Shown one piece after another: positions 12,031-23,304 of a stretch of DNA of 64,000 nt. A program made the translations under genes and the position numbers. Source of the stretch: Coccinella septempunctata (taxonomy: Eukaryota > Arthropoda > Insecta > Coleoptera > Coccinellidae); contig NC_058197.1 in the NCBI RefSeq assembly GCF_907165205.1, forward strand, positions 13,031,266 to 13,095,265, in the 5' to 3' direction. The notes beneath the pieces are model-generated. The model had not been told where the DNA came from, made no database searches, and saw nothing but the letters and a program-made list of their open reading frames with translations. Each line of letters opens with the position of its first letter. Positions within the stretch are counted from its first letter, which is position 1.

Positions 12031-12169
12031 CGGATTCTCTTATGGGCGATTGGTTGAATTTTTATCTGATACTTCTTTCATCGTTATCGTTGTGGAAAAT
12101 AGTTGTTAATCTTATTTTCCTCATCGTCATTATCAGTTTATTCAAAATACGCATCCGGGGTGTGCCCCC

Positions 12170-12262
12170 CACCCCTTTGAGGACTTGACTAAGGCTAAGA
12201 ATTAGTATCAGAGTAGTTTTGAACGAAAAATCATGCCACTACCCCGAGATCATTCCTGGGAC
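12170..12262. repeat. Possible hAT-like transposon end
   Basis: The reverse complement starts 'cagtggcagtcccaggaatg', resembling the CAGTGGCGGTTCCAG type of hAT terminus also seen in reverse at about 14612-14626 and forward at 43792. No matching second end was found nearby. Weak call. Confidence 0.25.
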
Positions 12263-12307
12263 TGCCACTGCACCTCGTTGGATAAAATGACGAGATTTAT
12301 TACTATA

Positions 12308-13419
12308 CTTCATTCAATTTTATGTTAGCAGTCGGTTGGCCATGGAAATTTGACACATTTCACTCTGTATAGTACGAAAATGTGGGGTTATGAAGCTTGT
12401 CAAAACATTTTTGGGTTTTAAATCAACGCTATGTTGCCCGTTCTACTTAAAAGTTTCTGTTATTACGTATTTTATCACAATGTCGAATCTCTTCGGAAAA
12501 TATATGACGAACATAATTGAAGTTTATACAAACTGATTGAAGGCATGCCAAATCCAGTTATTTGCATGGAAAATACAAGAGATCAGTATAATATCATAAT
12601 ATGCACCAGCTTGAGGAGAGTTAATGTTCGTTATCTTCTTTGGCTTCAACAAAAATCATCTTGCATCAATACATAAGTAAAAGGAATTAAAGGAAGTTTC
12701 AAGTTAAAATGCAACTTCACCGTTGAACAAAAATTTCACATGAATAAACAATTAGCAGGACAACTGGTGCGTATTTGTGGCTGTTCATCTTAATGCATTG
12801 ATATAATAATAATAACTAGGTTTTTATTGGTACCTTAAGACATTTGTGTCTATACTATATACAACTATAATTGTATAGGACAAGTCAAATGAAAAATAGA
12901 AAAATCCATTTTAGGGAACTCATTCTCCGATGACATTTATCGAAAATCCTATAGTAAACTTTTCGCATTAATTCACTCAAACATAAAATTCTCAAATGCC
13001 ACCACTTTTTTGGGTCTCCCAATAGAAGGAAATTCTTTGTCATCCTCTTCATTCACAATCTTTCTGATTGTGGAAATATTCAGCTGAAATATAAGTCCTT
13101 TAGATTCAGATGGAACATTATATAAATTCTCTTACATTGAATATGTTCGCTACCGTCTGACGTATTGTGGATTTTAGAATATCAGGGTATAATAACTATT
13201 TGAATGAGCGGACCTGAATTCTAAATAGCACTTCCTGAAACCCTGTCTCTTTTTTCAATCACTTTCGGCATTTTCGTAATAAAAATTGATATTAGTTGTG
13301 GCAACCGCTTTATGACATTAACGACATTTCATGAGTGCCAACCTAACTTCGTTCTAGTTACAAAAACTTGAGAAAATTATTTCATGGCCAACCGACTGCT
13401 AAAACAAATTTGAATGAAG
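12308..13419 (-). mobile_element. TIR element with HTH exon remnant, copy A
   Basis: A 1112-bp element with ~40-bp terminal inverted repeats containing 'AGCAGTCGGTTGGCCATG', flanked by TA at 12306-12307 and 13420-13421. Copies B (33302-34281) and C (58580-59803) are the same family. On the minus strand it encodes a short helix-turn-helix-like segment ('QTVANIF' followed after a mini-intron by 'NISTIRKIVNEEDDKEFPS'), split by a 52-nt intron at 13135-13084 with GTAAG and TTTCAG ends. The rest is non-coding. It is a non-autonomous relative of a TA-targeting DNA transposon (inference from the duplication). Confidence 0.8.
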
Positions 13420-13676
13420 TATAGAAGAGATGATCTTTCAGAATATGAATCACATTTAGATCTACGGGTCATTAGAAAAAACGTCAAGACCAAACGGTGT
13501 CATCGAGGTCGGTGAAATTTAGATATTCATTACCAGAAACAAGAGTTTCTCCTTTAGAACTTGAGAGAAATACTTTTTTTAAATCGAAAAATGACTTCAT
13601 TTCATTCCACAAACAAGAACAAGTTTCAAAGTAGTTTTCTATCAAACATACAGCTTGTTATACAATTATAAAGATA

Positions 13677-14549
13677 CAGGGTGACAGTTTAAAAACTTGC
13701 AAGGCCAATTATGTCGCGACAAGGTTGTTTTCAGAAAAAATGCTGTAACAGGTCAATTTTTACTCGGAGGGGGACATATTTTGAGCAGAATTGTGAGCCG
13801 AAATATCCTCAACCCTAGGTGTAGGGGCTATCACCCCTAAATTCTTAATAGGGAATAAGGGGTGAGATTTACCTCAAATGAAAGATCACTTGTCCCTCTA
13901 CATGAATACTATGGTTTGCAAATTTTTATTGAATCCGTGAAGTAGTTACAGTAGGTGACGGTTTGAAAACATGCCAGGCCAATTAAGTGTCGACTAGGAT
14001 GTTTTCAAAGAAAAAGCACGAACAGGTCAATTCTAAAGGGAGAGGGACATATTTTGAGCAAAATTGTAAGCCGAAATCTCCTCAAACCTAGGTGTAGGGG
14101 GGCTATCACCCCTTAATTCTTCATAGGGAATAGGGGGTGAGCTAAACCTGAATTTGAAGACAATATGTCCCTCTACATAATACTATATTGTCTTCCAATT
14201 GAGCTATAGCCCACCCTCTATTCCCTATTAGGAATTTAGGGGTGAAAACCCCTACACCTAAGATTGAGGAGATTTTGGCTTACAATTCTGCTAGAAACTT
14301 GTCCCCTCCGAATAAAAATTGACCTGTTCCGGCATTTCCTCTGAAAACATCCTTGTCGAGACATAATTGGCCTGGCAAGTTCTCAAATTGTCAGCCCATG
14401 TAACTACTTCAAGGACTCAATAAAAATTTGCAAACCATAGTATTCATGCAGGGGGTCAAGTGATCTTTCAATTGAGGTGTAGCTCACCCCCTATTCCCTA
14501 TCGAGAATTTAGGGGTGATTGCTCCTACACCTAGGGTTGAGTCACCCTG
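13677..14549. mobile_element. Palindromic CAGGGTG element with TA duplication
   Basis: Starts CAGGGTGAC at 13677 and ends GTCACCCTG at 14549, flanked by TA (13675-13676; 14550-14551). It is built from two direct copies of a ~270-bp module (13677-13950 and about 13955-14180, sharing 'ggccaatta', 'gaacaggtcaatt' and 'cctaggtgtagggg') followed by an inverted copy (14190-14549), so most of it can fold back on itself. Non-coding. Arrangement suggests a foldback/MITE that suffered an internal duplication. Confidence 0.75.
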
Positions 14550-14559
14550 TATACCTAAC

Positions 14560-16039
14560 ACAACCTTACATAATTTCAAATATAACATTCTGCCTCCACC
14601 TAAAATCACTTCTGGAACCGCCACTGAAAAAATGAACGGTTTGTGTATCGAGTGAAAAGACGAAGAATTTTGGAACACCCTCTATGCCATAAACAAGTTT
14701 TTTCCGCACCAAACTGACCCTGAGGATCTATTTTCAAATTTCAGCTTCTTAAACTCTGAATTTAATTATATTTTCTATGCCTATTTCACGTTTTTTGTGA
14801 AAAACGTTGATATCTCCGAAAGTGCCAAAAACAGGGATAGTTGAATACTAGACAAAAATACTCAGACAAAGATAGAAAAAAGTTATAATAAAAAAGGTGT
14901 CCCATTTAAAATAACGAAGTTTGTAGGCATTATTTTTTCGTATAAGTGGCAACGTCGACACATTGAAAAAATTTTACTCAGGTTCATCACAAACGTAAAC
15001 CCTTGTACCTAACTTTTCAGAGCCATCCTACCATCTGTGTGAATTCAGTTATGACTTGATACTTCCATGGGGAAGCCAGAGCACCTATTAAACCAAAATA
15101 AAATTCAACATATCAAATAAGTTGGTGACATCACAGGATACTCAGACTCCAGATCATAAAAGCAGAATTAATGAAAACCGCAACCGAGTCAACAGCTGTA
15201 GTAAAAGAACGATGGTCAAATCGGGAATGTCAATCTGGTCCTAGTCCAGTTTATAACTCAATCTTTCAAGAAACATTTCATTTTATGATGAAAATCTTAT
15301 AAACTTTTTCGTGAATAGATAAGATTTCCTCGATAATACAAAAGCGACTGATTTTCTCTTTACGATTCTTTTCCAAAAAACAATCAAGTCCTTTTTCAAG
15401 CTCCTGCGATCTCCACCGATGATTACAGAAGTTTGATGCATGATTACCTAACACTCGCCAAGCGAGAGGCATAACTGCCTCCACTACTCTATATACACTC
15501 GTATAACCAAATATATCCCATTTCAATAATGTTATTCAGGAAAAAACGGGTTCAAATTAAATTTGACAAAATTTGCATCCAACAATTTATCGCTATGCGT
15601 GAAATTCATTTGGAAAACAAATTTTTTATGCAGCTTCTCTCGTTCGGTGATCCGTCAATGCCAAAATTGAATTATAGGTTGTGGACTGACACTTTGTTGC
15701 CAGAGGACAACAGAATGACGCAACAGTGTTTTGTCTTTCGATATTTCTTACACTGATCAGTGTAGTATTCACGCTGTAAAGGAATTTTCTCCAGAAATTT
15801 TTCATACATTCGATGAGCTGAAGAAATCCAAAAGGAAGGAGTACAGAAAATTGATTTCTCATCACAGTTCCCGAACATAGTTTCGTCCATTGATAGATGA
15901 CACACGTTTTCAAATGCAGAACAAGGTTTTTTCAGTTTCATTCAATTTTCACCTCAACTCTTGTAGCTTCTTCTGCTGAAACACTCACATAAAAGCAGCC
16001 CAGTTTTGTATGATCAACTTTGAGTCCTGTAAGCATTAC
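14560..16039. other. No recognised gene; possible hAT end at ~14626
   Basis: Reverse complement at 14626 starts 'cagtggcggttccagaagtg', a hAT-like end shared with 43792. The rest is AT-rich. Minus-strand frames at 15278-15526 and 15626-15941 are open for 80-95 codons, but I recognise no domain in them. Confidence 0.35.
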
Positions 16040-16098
16040 TTTAACTCAAAGTACTGTGGATAGATATTTGAACGAGTCAAAGACTCGCCCTGTATATT
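16040..16098. mobile_element. CAGGGTG-family terminal fragment
   Basis: Contains 'atatttgaacgagtcaaaga' and 'ctcgccctgtatatt', the outer end of the family found at 60040-60075 and (inverted) at 8770 and 52313. Only the end is visible. Confidence 0.5.
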
Positions 16099-16221
16099 AG
16101 CCAAGTATCCATGCACAATTGTCAAATGTTGCATCTGCAACTCTTGAGTTATTTTTGAAATATCATAAAGAATATTACTTCCTAGATGGGATATTTAGCA
16201 CCAATTTTTTGTTGTTTTATA

Positions 16222-17748
16222 CACTGCGCAAAAAAATTAACGCACATTCTGAAAATCTCAATTTTAATGAAATTCAACTCTACATTGACTTTATAACTTA
16301 TTTTTTATGTTCTCTCGGGAAGGTTTCGAACGAAACAAGACACCTTAAATGGAAGAAAAATTCAGGATTTTACCGAATCTTATGTGAAAGAAGAGAAATG
16401 AACAATTTTCAAAATACTGAAATGCTGATAAGTGATTTAATACTTGGTATTTCCACCCCTTGCGTTAATTACAGCTCGGCAACGACGGTTCATACTCAAA
16501 ATGAGTAATCTTAAAATGTTCTGATCGAATCCTTCCCAGATTTCTCCGAGTTGGATTCCTAAGTCATTAAAAGTAGCTGGATGATTTCCTGAACTTCTCA
16601 GCCTTCTATTGAGGTTGTCCCAAACCTGCTCAATCGGATTGAGATCTGGACTTCTTGCTGGCCATTCCATTCGAGAGACTTCAACCTCTTCAAGGTACTC
16701 CTGAACGATGCACGCATGATGGGGTCTGGCATTATCGTCCATAAAAAAGAATTTTTTACCAATGTATGGGGCAGATGGCACTACATGCTCTTCAAGAATG
16801 TTCCTTGTATACTTGTCAGCATTCATAGCTCCATTATCAACGACCACTAGGTCTGTGCGAGCAGTCAAAGACATTCCACCCCATACCATAATCGATCCTC
16901 CCCCGAAACCAGTAATATTCAGGAAATTGCACTGAGCATATATTTCAAGTGGACGTCTGTATACAAGGGAACGTCGATCACAATGGTAGAGGCAGAATCT
17001 AGACTCATCTGTGAAGAGTACTCTTTCCCAATCGGCCTCTTCCCAATGGATATGCTCTCTCGCAAAATCCCAACGCGCCCTTCGATGGGCTGGGGTAAGA
17101 GCTGAGCCTCTTGCCGCGACACGAGGCCTGAAATCATATTCTCTGAGGCGATTTCTTGTTGTCTGAGTGCTAATTTGCACCTCATGAGTTTGCTTAAGCT
17201 GAATGTGAAGGAGGCGAGCGGTTGCAAACCGTTGTTTCAACGAAGAAACTCTCAAGTAACGTTCTTGAATGGCAGATGTTACCCGTGGTCTACCCTGCCT
17301 TGGTCTTCGGACATTCATACCTGTCTCCCTGAATCGCTGGAACATTCTGGACACACTTGTATGGGAAACTCCAAACCTTTCTGCAATTCTTGTATATGTC
17401 CACCCTTATTCTCGCAAAACTACCGCTTGGGCACATTCCTCTTGGGTCAAATTGCGTGTTTCGCGTTGCATAGCGATCGAGTGTAAAAAATCAAACGAAA
17501 GAAAAACTGTTGATCACTAGAATTGATCGAGAACAACTGATTTTAGAATGGAGCCAATACATTCAAAATCTGATAATATGATCTTTTTTTATTCCTGTTG
17601 GGAAAAAACATCTGTATTGAAGAAAACCGTTGAAAGTGGATAAAATATGCATGCATAATTCTGATAAAAATAATTATCATTGAGAACACCTTCAGTTGTA
17701 GAATAAATTTGAGATTTCCATAATGTGCGTTAATTCTTTTGCGCAGTG
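16222..17748 (-). mobile_element. Tc1-like element, full length
   Basis: A 1527-bp element with TIRs beginning CACTGCGCAAAA (left) and ending TTTTGCGCAGTG (right), both followed inward by 'aattaacgcacatt' or its complement, and flanked by TA at 16220-16221 and 17749-17750. It contains one long transposase frame in antisense. Only one premature stop was found, so the insertion looks young compared with the other elements here. Confidence 0.92.
16437..17471 (-). pseudogene. Tc1 transposase (DD34E), one nonsense codon
   Basis: Cut-and-paste DNA transposase of the Tc1 group. From ATG at 17471 the frame runs 345 codons including the final stop, the normal family length. Codons 1-21 end at a TAA at 17408-17406, after which the frame continues unbroken. 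Domains: N-terminal paired-like HTH ('YTRIAERFGVSHTSVSRMF', about 24-42), a basic linker with a 'GRPR' box, a second HTH, then the catalytic core with 'LFTDESRF' (first Asp), 'FMDDNARPH' (second Asp) and 'SPDLNPIEQVWD' (Glu, 34 residues on). All three catalytic residues are present. A downstream GTG at 17354 is not a credible start. The single stop probably makes it inactive. Confidence 0.9.
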
Positions 17749-17750
17749 TA

Positions 17751-18599
17751 TTAGGTTTGGAATGGAAATGGCGATAAGTAGATTCTGAAATAACTTCGGA
17801 ATGTGACTATGGAATTACCCAAGAACAAACCACGTTTGTCAAACATTCAATGCCCCTCTTCTGGGCCGACTAATAAGGAACTCAGTTATCCATACATCAC
17901 CCAAGGATCTCCATCCGGACAACAAAAGACTCAACTATGCTTCCGAGGCAATCGACCACATCCAACTCCAAACTGGCGTCCTAAGAACCCTCCATCTTAC
18001 GACCAAGTATAAAATCCATCCCCGATATAATATCCCAGAAAAGATGTGACAAACGGGACGGGGCAGAGGCCGCCATCGGAACCATCGGAAAATGCATGAA
18101 AACATAAAATTTCAATGAATGGAAATATCACGACATGCAATGATTCGGCAAATAAAGTCGAGGAATCTTGGCTGCAGCGACAAGGGCCGGGCTGCTTGCA
18201 CCCGAAATTATGGCCGTTCCTCCTCCCCCACCCCCTTCGGCCCTGCAGTTCGACTTTATCCGTTTCATACATAAAGTTAGGTTTGTTAGTCATTGAGCTC
18301 GAACAATAGGGAGATCTGCCCACGGTTTTTGATATTTCGTATTGGTTGGGAACGGTTGTCCAAGTTGAACTGGAGGATAATTAAGGGTGGTAGATTAACA
18401 GTGCTCTTAATTTCTTTGAAAATCCTTTTACACTCATTTTTAGATGAGTTAAGTACCTAGAAAGAGCCAAACACCACACAGGATGTCAATGAACAAATTC
18501 AAGGATTGAATTCTTGTCAAAAAGTAATGTAGGTCTTTTATATACTTTATTTGAGCAGCCCCTGCTTACATAGAGAGCCCCTAAGCAATTTTTGATTTT
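17751..18599. other. No recognised gene; GC-rich patch 18040-18260
   Basis: An open plus frame at 17803-18012 is proline-rich (69 codons) without known domain. The 18040-18260 stretch is GC-rich with C-rich tracts and opens long antisense frames by composition. No exon structure could be supported. Confidence 0.35.
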
Positions 18600-19350
18600 T
18601 TTCAGAAACTATAACACCATATTTGAATGTTGACCAAAAGCGTGCAAGGGTAGAAGCATCGCGTTCGATCTGTGCTCGATTTGAAGACGATGTAGACTTC
18701 TTAAACCGAATTGTTACTATGGATGAGACTTGGGTACATTTCTACGATCCAGAAACAAAGCAACAATCGATGGAATGGCGACACTCTGGTTCTCCAAGAC
18801 CTAAGAAGTTTCGTGTCCAAAAATCTGTTGGTAAAGTTCTTGCTTCAGTTTTTTGGGATTGCCATGGAGTAATCATGATTGATTTTTTGGATAAGGGTAG
18901 AACAATAACCGGAGATTACTATTCGACATTACTCACCACCCTACGGAAAAAAATTGAAACGAAAAGAAGCAGAAAGCTAATCAAAGGTGTTTTGTTTTTG
19001 CAGGACAACGCCCCTGCACGCAAATCTCACGTTGCCATGCGAAAAATTCGTGATTTAGGGTTTGAATTACTAGAACACCCCTCTCATTCACCAGATTTGG
19101 CTCCATACGACTATCATCTCTTTCCTCAACTGAAAAAAAAATTAAAAGGTCGTAAATTTTCTTCCAACGAGGAGGTAATAAAAGCTGTGGAGGTCTGGTT
19201 TGTAGAGCAAGAAGAAACATTTTTTTGAAAGGTCTAGAGACGTTGCAGGTTCGCTGTAATAAATGTATCCAATTTAGAGGAGAATATGTTGAGTAATAAA
19301 ATATTTTGATATTAAAATTTTGTTTGGTTCTATAGTAGGCTAAGAACTTT
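18600..19350 (+). mobile_element. mariner fragment, both ends truncated
   Basis: Same family as 5144-6331 and 30970-32097. It starts inside the transposase gene ('gttgaccaaaagcgtgcaag') and stops at 'gtaggctaagaactttt' just before the expected terminal repeat, so both TIRs are missing. It holds the best preserved catalytic half in the window. Confidence 0.88.
18623..19228 (+). pseudogene. mariner transposase, C-terminal 201 codons
   Basis: Open for 201 codons without a stop, covering the catalytic core: 'IVTMDETWVHFYDPE' (first Asp, about residue 35), 'VFWDCHGVIMIDFLDKG', 'LQDNAPARKSHVAMRKIRD' (second Asp, about 129) and 'HSPDLAPYDYHLFPQLKK' (third Asp, about 164), i.e. the DD34D mariner signature. 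The N-terminal DNA-binding domain is absent, so it cannot act as a complete transposase. No promoter or fusion partner is visible upstream. Confidence 0.88.
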
Positions 19351-19765
19351 TCGCCTTGACAATGTTGAGATGACAAAAAGCTCCTCCTGCAGATATGTTC
19401 TATTGGTTTCTGTTCAATTTTCCCGAATAAAACCAAGAACTGCACACCTCATTAACATCTTTCGAATATGCTTCGAATACCATTTAAAAATAATCGTAAT
19501 TTCTGAAAACCGTACTGCACTGCCACGAATTTAAGCACGTATATGGTGTACCTGGTTCCTCCCGTACGTGCCCAAAGAACATAAACAGCCATATCGACCT
19601 GGCAACATAGTTATCGGCACATAAAACAATCGAAATCGTGATCAATATGATTTAGGGGGACACAAGAAAGTTGCCACCAGCGTCGTGATCGCTACGATCG
19701 GTATTTATCTTTGATCTTCTGTGACCTTTGGTTATTGGTTCGGATAGCAACAGTCCTTTGAGGGA

Positions 19766-19810
19766 ACACTCTATATAGATACGACCGAAAATGCTCAGAC
19801 AGTACAATCG
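19766..19810 (+). promoter_or_regulatory. Possible TATA plus initiator promoter
   Basis: 'CTATATAGATA' near 19769-19779 is followed about 25 bases later by 'CTCAGACAGTAC', a spacing and composition like arthropod TATA-Inr promoters. The region 19550-19990 is less AT-rich than its flanks. No gene is recognised downstream, so the call rests on the short motifs only. Confidence 0.2.
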
Positions 19811-20236
19811 AAACCGAAGGTACCAGTAAATTCGCGATTACTTTATCTCGATCGAAACTTTCGAATTCAAGATAGACGTAACTGGGGGGTGTTGTGAAAT
19901 TTTCGAGCTAACGCTCTACATCTAGCTACATATATCCATCTTTCGATCTAGAGTCGTTTGTTAAGGAACAAAATTTAATTATGCGTAAATTTGATAAAGC
20001 CTAATTGACGAATACCATATCTGAGTACAGGGTATCCCAAATTGCTTGATTTTAGTTGTTTCTGGTACTTCAGGACTACATTCAATTCAATTCAATTCAA
20101 CTGTATTCCACTGGGAATACGACACTATTCATCTTTTTTTCTCTCGCACTAAGCTAATAAAAATGACTTCTTTATTTCTAATACGGATGTACGAAGGCGT
20201 AGAAGGGCCACATAATATTTTAAAAATATTTTTCCT

Positions 20237-20414
20237 TAAATTCCGACTTTGAAGTCGGAATTTAGTTAAATTCCGAGTTCAAAGTCGGAATTTAGTTAAA
20301 TTCCGAGTTCAAAGTCGGAATTTAACAAAATTCCGAGTTCAAAGTCGAAATTTAACTAAATTCCGAGTTCAAAGTCGGAATTTAGTAAAATTCCGACTTT
20401 GAAGTCGGAATTTT
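20237..20414. repeat. Array of six 30-bp palindromic units (left arm)
   Basis: Six near-identical units, each 'aaattccga(c/g)tt' joined to 'aagtcggaattt', separated by 3-5 bp. Each unit is a near-perfect dyad differing only at its centre ('tttgaa' or 'ttcaaa'). Confidence 0.92.
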
Positions 20415-20446
20415 ATTTGCTTCGAAACCGATACAGGCTAGATGCA

Positions 20447-21152
20447 CAGGGTGTTGTTCTACGACGACATAGATTATTTCTCCATATATACAAAGAGGGG
20501 GGGGCTGGGAGCTCAATGTTATTTTATGGTTACTATTTCAGTACTGGGGTGGGGGGAGGTTGTCCCCAACCTTACCTCTACCTGTCTACGACCATAATTT
20601 CATAATTATTCAAAAACATGGACCTAATGACAATTATCTCCAATAAAATACATCAAGTTCGATATTCATTAAAGAACAACGTGTTTATTTTGTGAAATCC
20701 GAATCCTCTCATGAATATCTCAGCATATTTGGAAATGAACCAATTCGTCATAGAGCTGCCTATATGAGGTTTTCTCACCGTTGTAATGACCTCTTCATGT
20801 AAGAAACATCAAAGCACACCGGGTGTACCTCGCGGAGTGTACTGATTTCTTGTCCATTGCGATAGCCTCACGAGTACATATGAGAAGGAAATTTTTTCAT
20901 AAAATATCCGGAATATACCTAAAAAACAGTTATGTCTAAAAAAATATTCTTGTCATGTCATGTCTGTAAAAGGTTGTCATATCATTGTTATGACCTCTAA
21001 TAGAAGAAAACTCAAATAATAATGTACACCCTGTGTATATAATTATTCATTCATCATAAATGTGGGAACACCTTGTATTATATGAATTTGAATATTTTTA
21101 AAAAAGCAAACTGTAATACAGGAACAAATTTACGTCGTCGTAGAACACCCTG
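20447..21152. mobile_element. Inner CAGGGTG element between the two arrays
   Basis: Starts CAGGGTGTTGTTCTACGACG and ends with the complementary CGTCGTAGAACACCCTG, followed by TA on the right (CA on the left, probably a mutated TA). About 20 bp of TIR with one small gap. Interior is AT-rich and non-coding. Confidence 0.6.
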
Positions 21153-21171
21153 TAGAAGTTCGGAACTGAAT

Positions 21172-21325
21172 AAAATTCCGAGTTTGAAGTCGGAATTTAA
21201 TAAATTCCGACTTTGAACTCGGAATTTGGTAAATTCCGACTTTGAACTCGGAATTTTGTTAAATTCCGACTTTGAACTCGGAATTTAACTAAATTCCGAC
21301 TTCAAAGTCGGAATTTAAGGAAAAA
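21172..21325. repeat. Array of five 30-bp palindromic units (right arm)
   Basis: Same unit as the left array, mostly 'aaattccgactttgaactcg' plus 'gaattt', in the inverted sense relative to the left arm. Confidence 0.92.
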
Positions 21326-21413
21326 TATTTTTAAAATATTATGTGGCCCTTCTACGCCTTCGTACGGATGGAATATTTTTTTGATCTCTTGTTCAAAAAA
21401 ATATCTGTATATA

Positions 21414-22245
21414 CGAGGATATATTGAAAAATTCTCAGACTTCTATTGAACCAAACAAAATTTCAATGTCAAAATATTTTATTACTCAACATATTTTCCT
21501 CTTAATTGGATACATTTATTACAGCAAACCTGCAACGTCTCTAGACCTTTCAAAGAAAATGTTTCTTCTTGCTCTGGAAACCAGACCTCCACAGCTCTTA
21601 TTACCCCCTCGTTGGAAGAAAATTTACGACCTTCCAAACTTTTTTCAGTTGAGGAAAGAGATGATACTCGAATGGAGCCAAATATGGTGAATAAGGGGGG
21701 TGTTCTAGTAATTCAAACCCTAAATCACGAATTTTTTGTATGGCAACATGAGATTTGTGTGCAGGGGCGTTGTCCTGCAAAAACAAAAAACCGTTGGATA
21801 GTTTTCCGCGTCTTTCTCTTCAATTTTTTACTGTAGAATGATCAGTAATGTCGAATAGTAATTGGCGGTTATTTTTCTACCCTATCCAAAAAATCAATCA
21901 TGATTACTACTCCATGGCAATCCCAAAAAACTGAAGCAAGGACTTTTCCAGCAGATTTTTGGACACGAAACTTCTTAGGTCTTGGAGAACCAGACTGTCG
22001 CCATTCCATTGATTGTTGCCTTGTTTCTGGATCGTAGAAATGTACCAAGTCTCCTTAATAGTAACAATGCGGTTTAAGACGTGTACATCGTTTTCAAATA
22101 GAGCACAGATGGAACGCGATGCTTCTACCCTTGCACGCTTTTGGTCAACATTCAAACCTTTGGTAATACATTTTGCAGCAATTTTTCTCATGTCCAAATT
22201 GACGTGAACTGTATGATGAACGCGTTCGTATGAAATCATTGAACT
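21414..22245 (-). mobile_element. mariner relic with one TIR, 3' half
   Basis: Starts CGAGGATATATTGAAAAATT at 21414 after TA, matching the end of the 30970-32097 copy. It then covers the transposase C-terminal half in antisense: 'LQDNAPAHKSHVAI' (second Asp) and 'YSPYLAPFEYHLF', where the third catalytic Asp of 'SPDLAP' is replaced by Tyr. It stops near 22245 at a short inverted repeat, beyond which a second relic of the same gene begins. Frames are broken. Confidence 0.85.
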
Positions 22246-22273
22246 CTAAAAGAAGTTTTAGAGTTCAATGTAT
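22239..22273. repeat. Perfect short inverted repeat at mariner junction
   Basis: 'TTGAACTCTAAAA', four bases (GAAG), then 'TTTTAGAGTTCAA': a 13-bp perfect hairpin stem exactly between the two mariner relics. Confidence 0.85.
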
Positions 22274-22690
22274 AATGTCTCATCCATAGCAACAATTCCG
22301 TTTAAGAAGTCTACATCGTTTTCATATCGAACACAGATCGAAACACGATACTTCTACCCTTGCACGCTTTCGGTCAACATTCAAACATTTGTGGATCCAT
22401 TTTGCACCAATTTTTCTCATGTCCAAATTGACGTGAACTATATTATGAACGCGTTCGTATGAAATATTCAGTGCTTCAGATATCCGTTTCAGCCCAATTC
22501 GACGGTCTGATAAAATCATGTCATGAACTGCATCGATATTTTCGGGGACTGACACAGAAACTGGCCTTCCCGATCGGTCATCATCTTCAATGGTAAATTT
22601 ACCTCTTTCGAAGCTTGCAGTCCAATTTTTCACGGTCGCATAGGAAGGACATTGATCACCGAGGGTATTGAGCATATCTTTTGACAGAAG
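22268..22690 (-). mobile_element. mariner relic, 5' half
   Basis: Antisense transposase N-terminal half: HTH ('GDQCPSYATVKNWTASFERG'), 'RSGRPVSVSVPENIDAVHDM' and 'ISYERVHNIVHVNLDMRKIG', open for 117 codons in one frame at 22322-22675. Its 22275-22465 part duplicates 22045-22240 of the neighbouring relic, so the two are separate copies and not one interrupted element. No outer TIR is present at 22690. Confidence 0.85.
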
Positions 22691-23304
22691 GTAGAACTCA
22701 TCAAAATAAGTCGTTCAACCAAAAATTGTCTTTATAAGATATCCAAGATGGATGAGATACAACCCCTAGAAGTTCGACAAAATTTCATTGAATCTCAAGT
22801 ACGGGACTGTGGAAGGTGACACCGGCATCGCAAAAACGACACAAAACATAAACATATGGCTGGAAAATGAATGCTATAGTACCAAGTTCATCGGTTTAGA
22901 TGCATCAGGTTACTTTTGAGATAATCATACTTGTTGAATCGTGCAATTTAGGGTGAAAAAAATATGTAGAAAATCGAGGCAGTTTCTTGAAAGTGCTTAT
23001 GTTAGTTTTGTTGAAAAAGTGCTATGATATTTCCCCATTACATCCAATTTTTACGACGATTGTTAAAATGTTCGAACAAGAAGATTGTGATGCCCATTGT
23101 AAAAAAATTCGTGAATAATTTAGACGAATTTTATTGGTGAGATTTTGAAGTATTGTTCTATTTTTTTCCCTTGTGTCCAAAGTCTCTTCTGTCAGTTGGT
23201 ATCGAAATGAGCCATTTCATAAAATCGTGTAATTTACTAAAAAATAATGAGAACAATTCGGCAATCCTAAGTTTCTTTTCTCATTACAACGCCAATATCC
23301 TGAA

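Larger units (their letters stand above)
20189..21365. mobile_element. Long inverted-repeat element with palindrome arrays
   Basis: Begins GTACGAAGGCGTAGAAGGGC at 20189 and ends with the reverse complement at 21365, bounded by GGAT on both sides (20185-20188, 21366-21369), a probable 4-bp target duplication. The outer ~48 bp of each arm ('ggccacataatatttt', 'aaaaatatttttcctt') is followed by an array of 30-bp palindromic units (six at left, five at right). Between the arrays lies a second TIR element (20447-21152). No protein is encoded. The class of transposon is not clear to me. Confidence 0.8.

Noticed and set aside
15626..15941. Overlapping 89-95-codon minus frames with several cysteines
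   Set aside because: No recognisable domain or cysteine spacing; two competing frames suggest chance.
20237..21325. Regular palindromic repeats resembling a CRISPR array
   Set aside because: Units abut with 3-5-bp gaps and no unique spacers; there are no cas genes, and the setting is an intron-bearing animal genome inside an inverted-repeat element.
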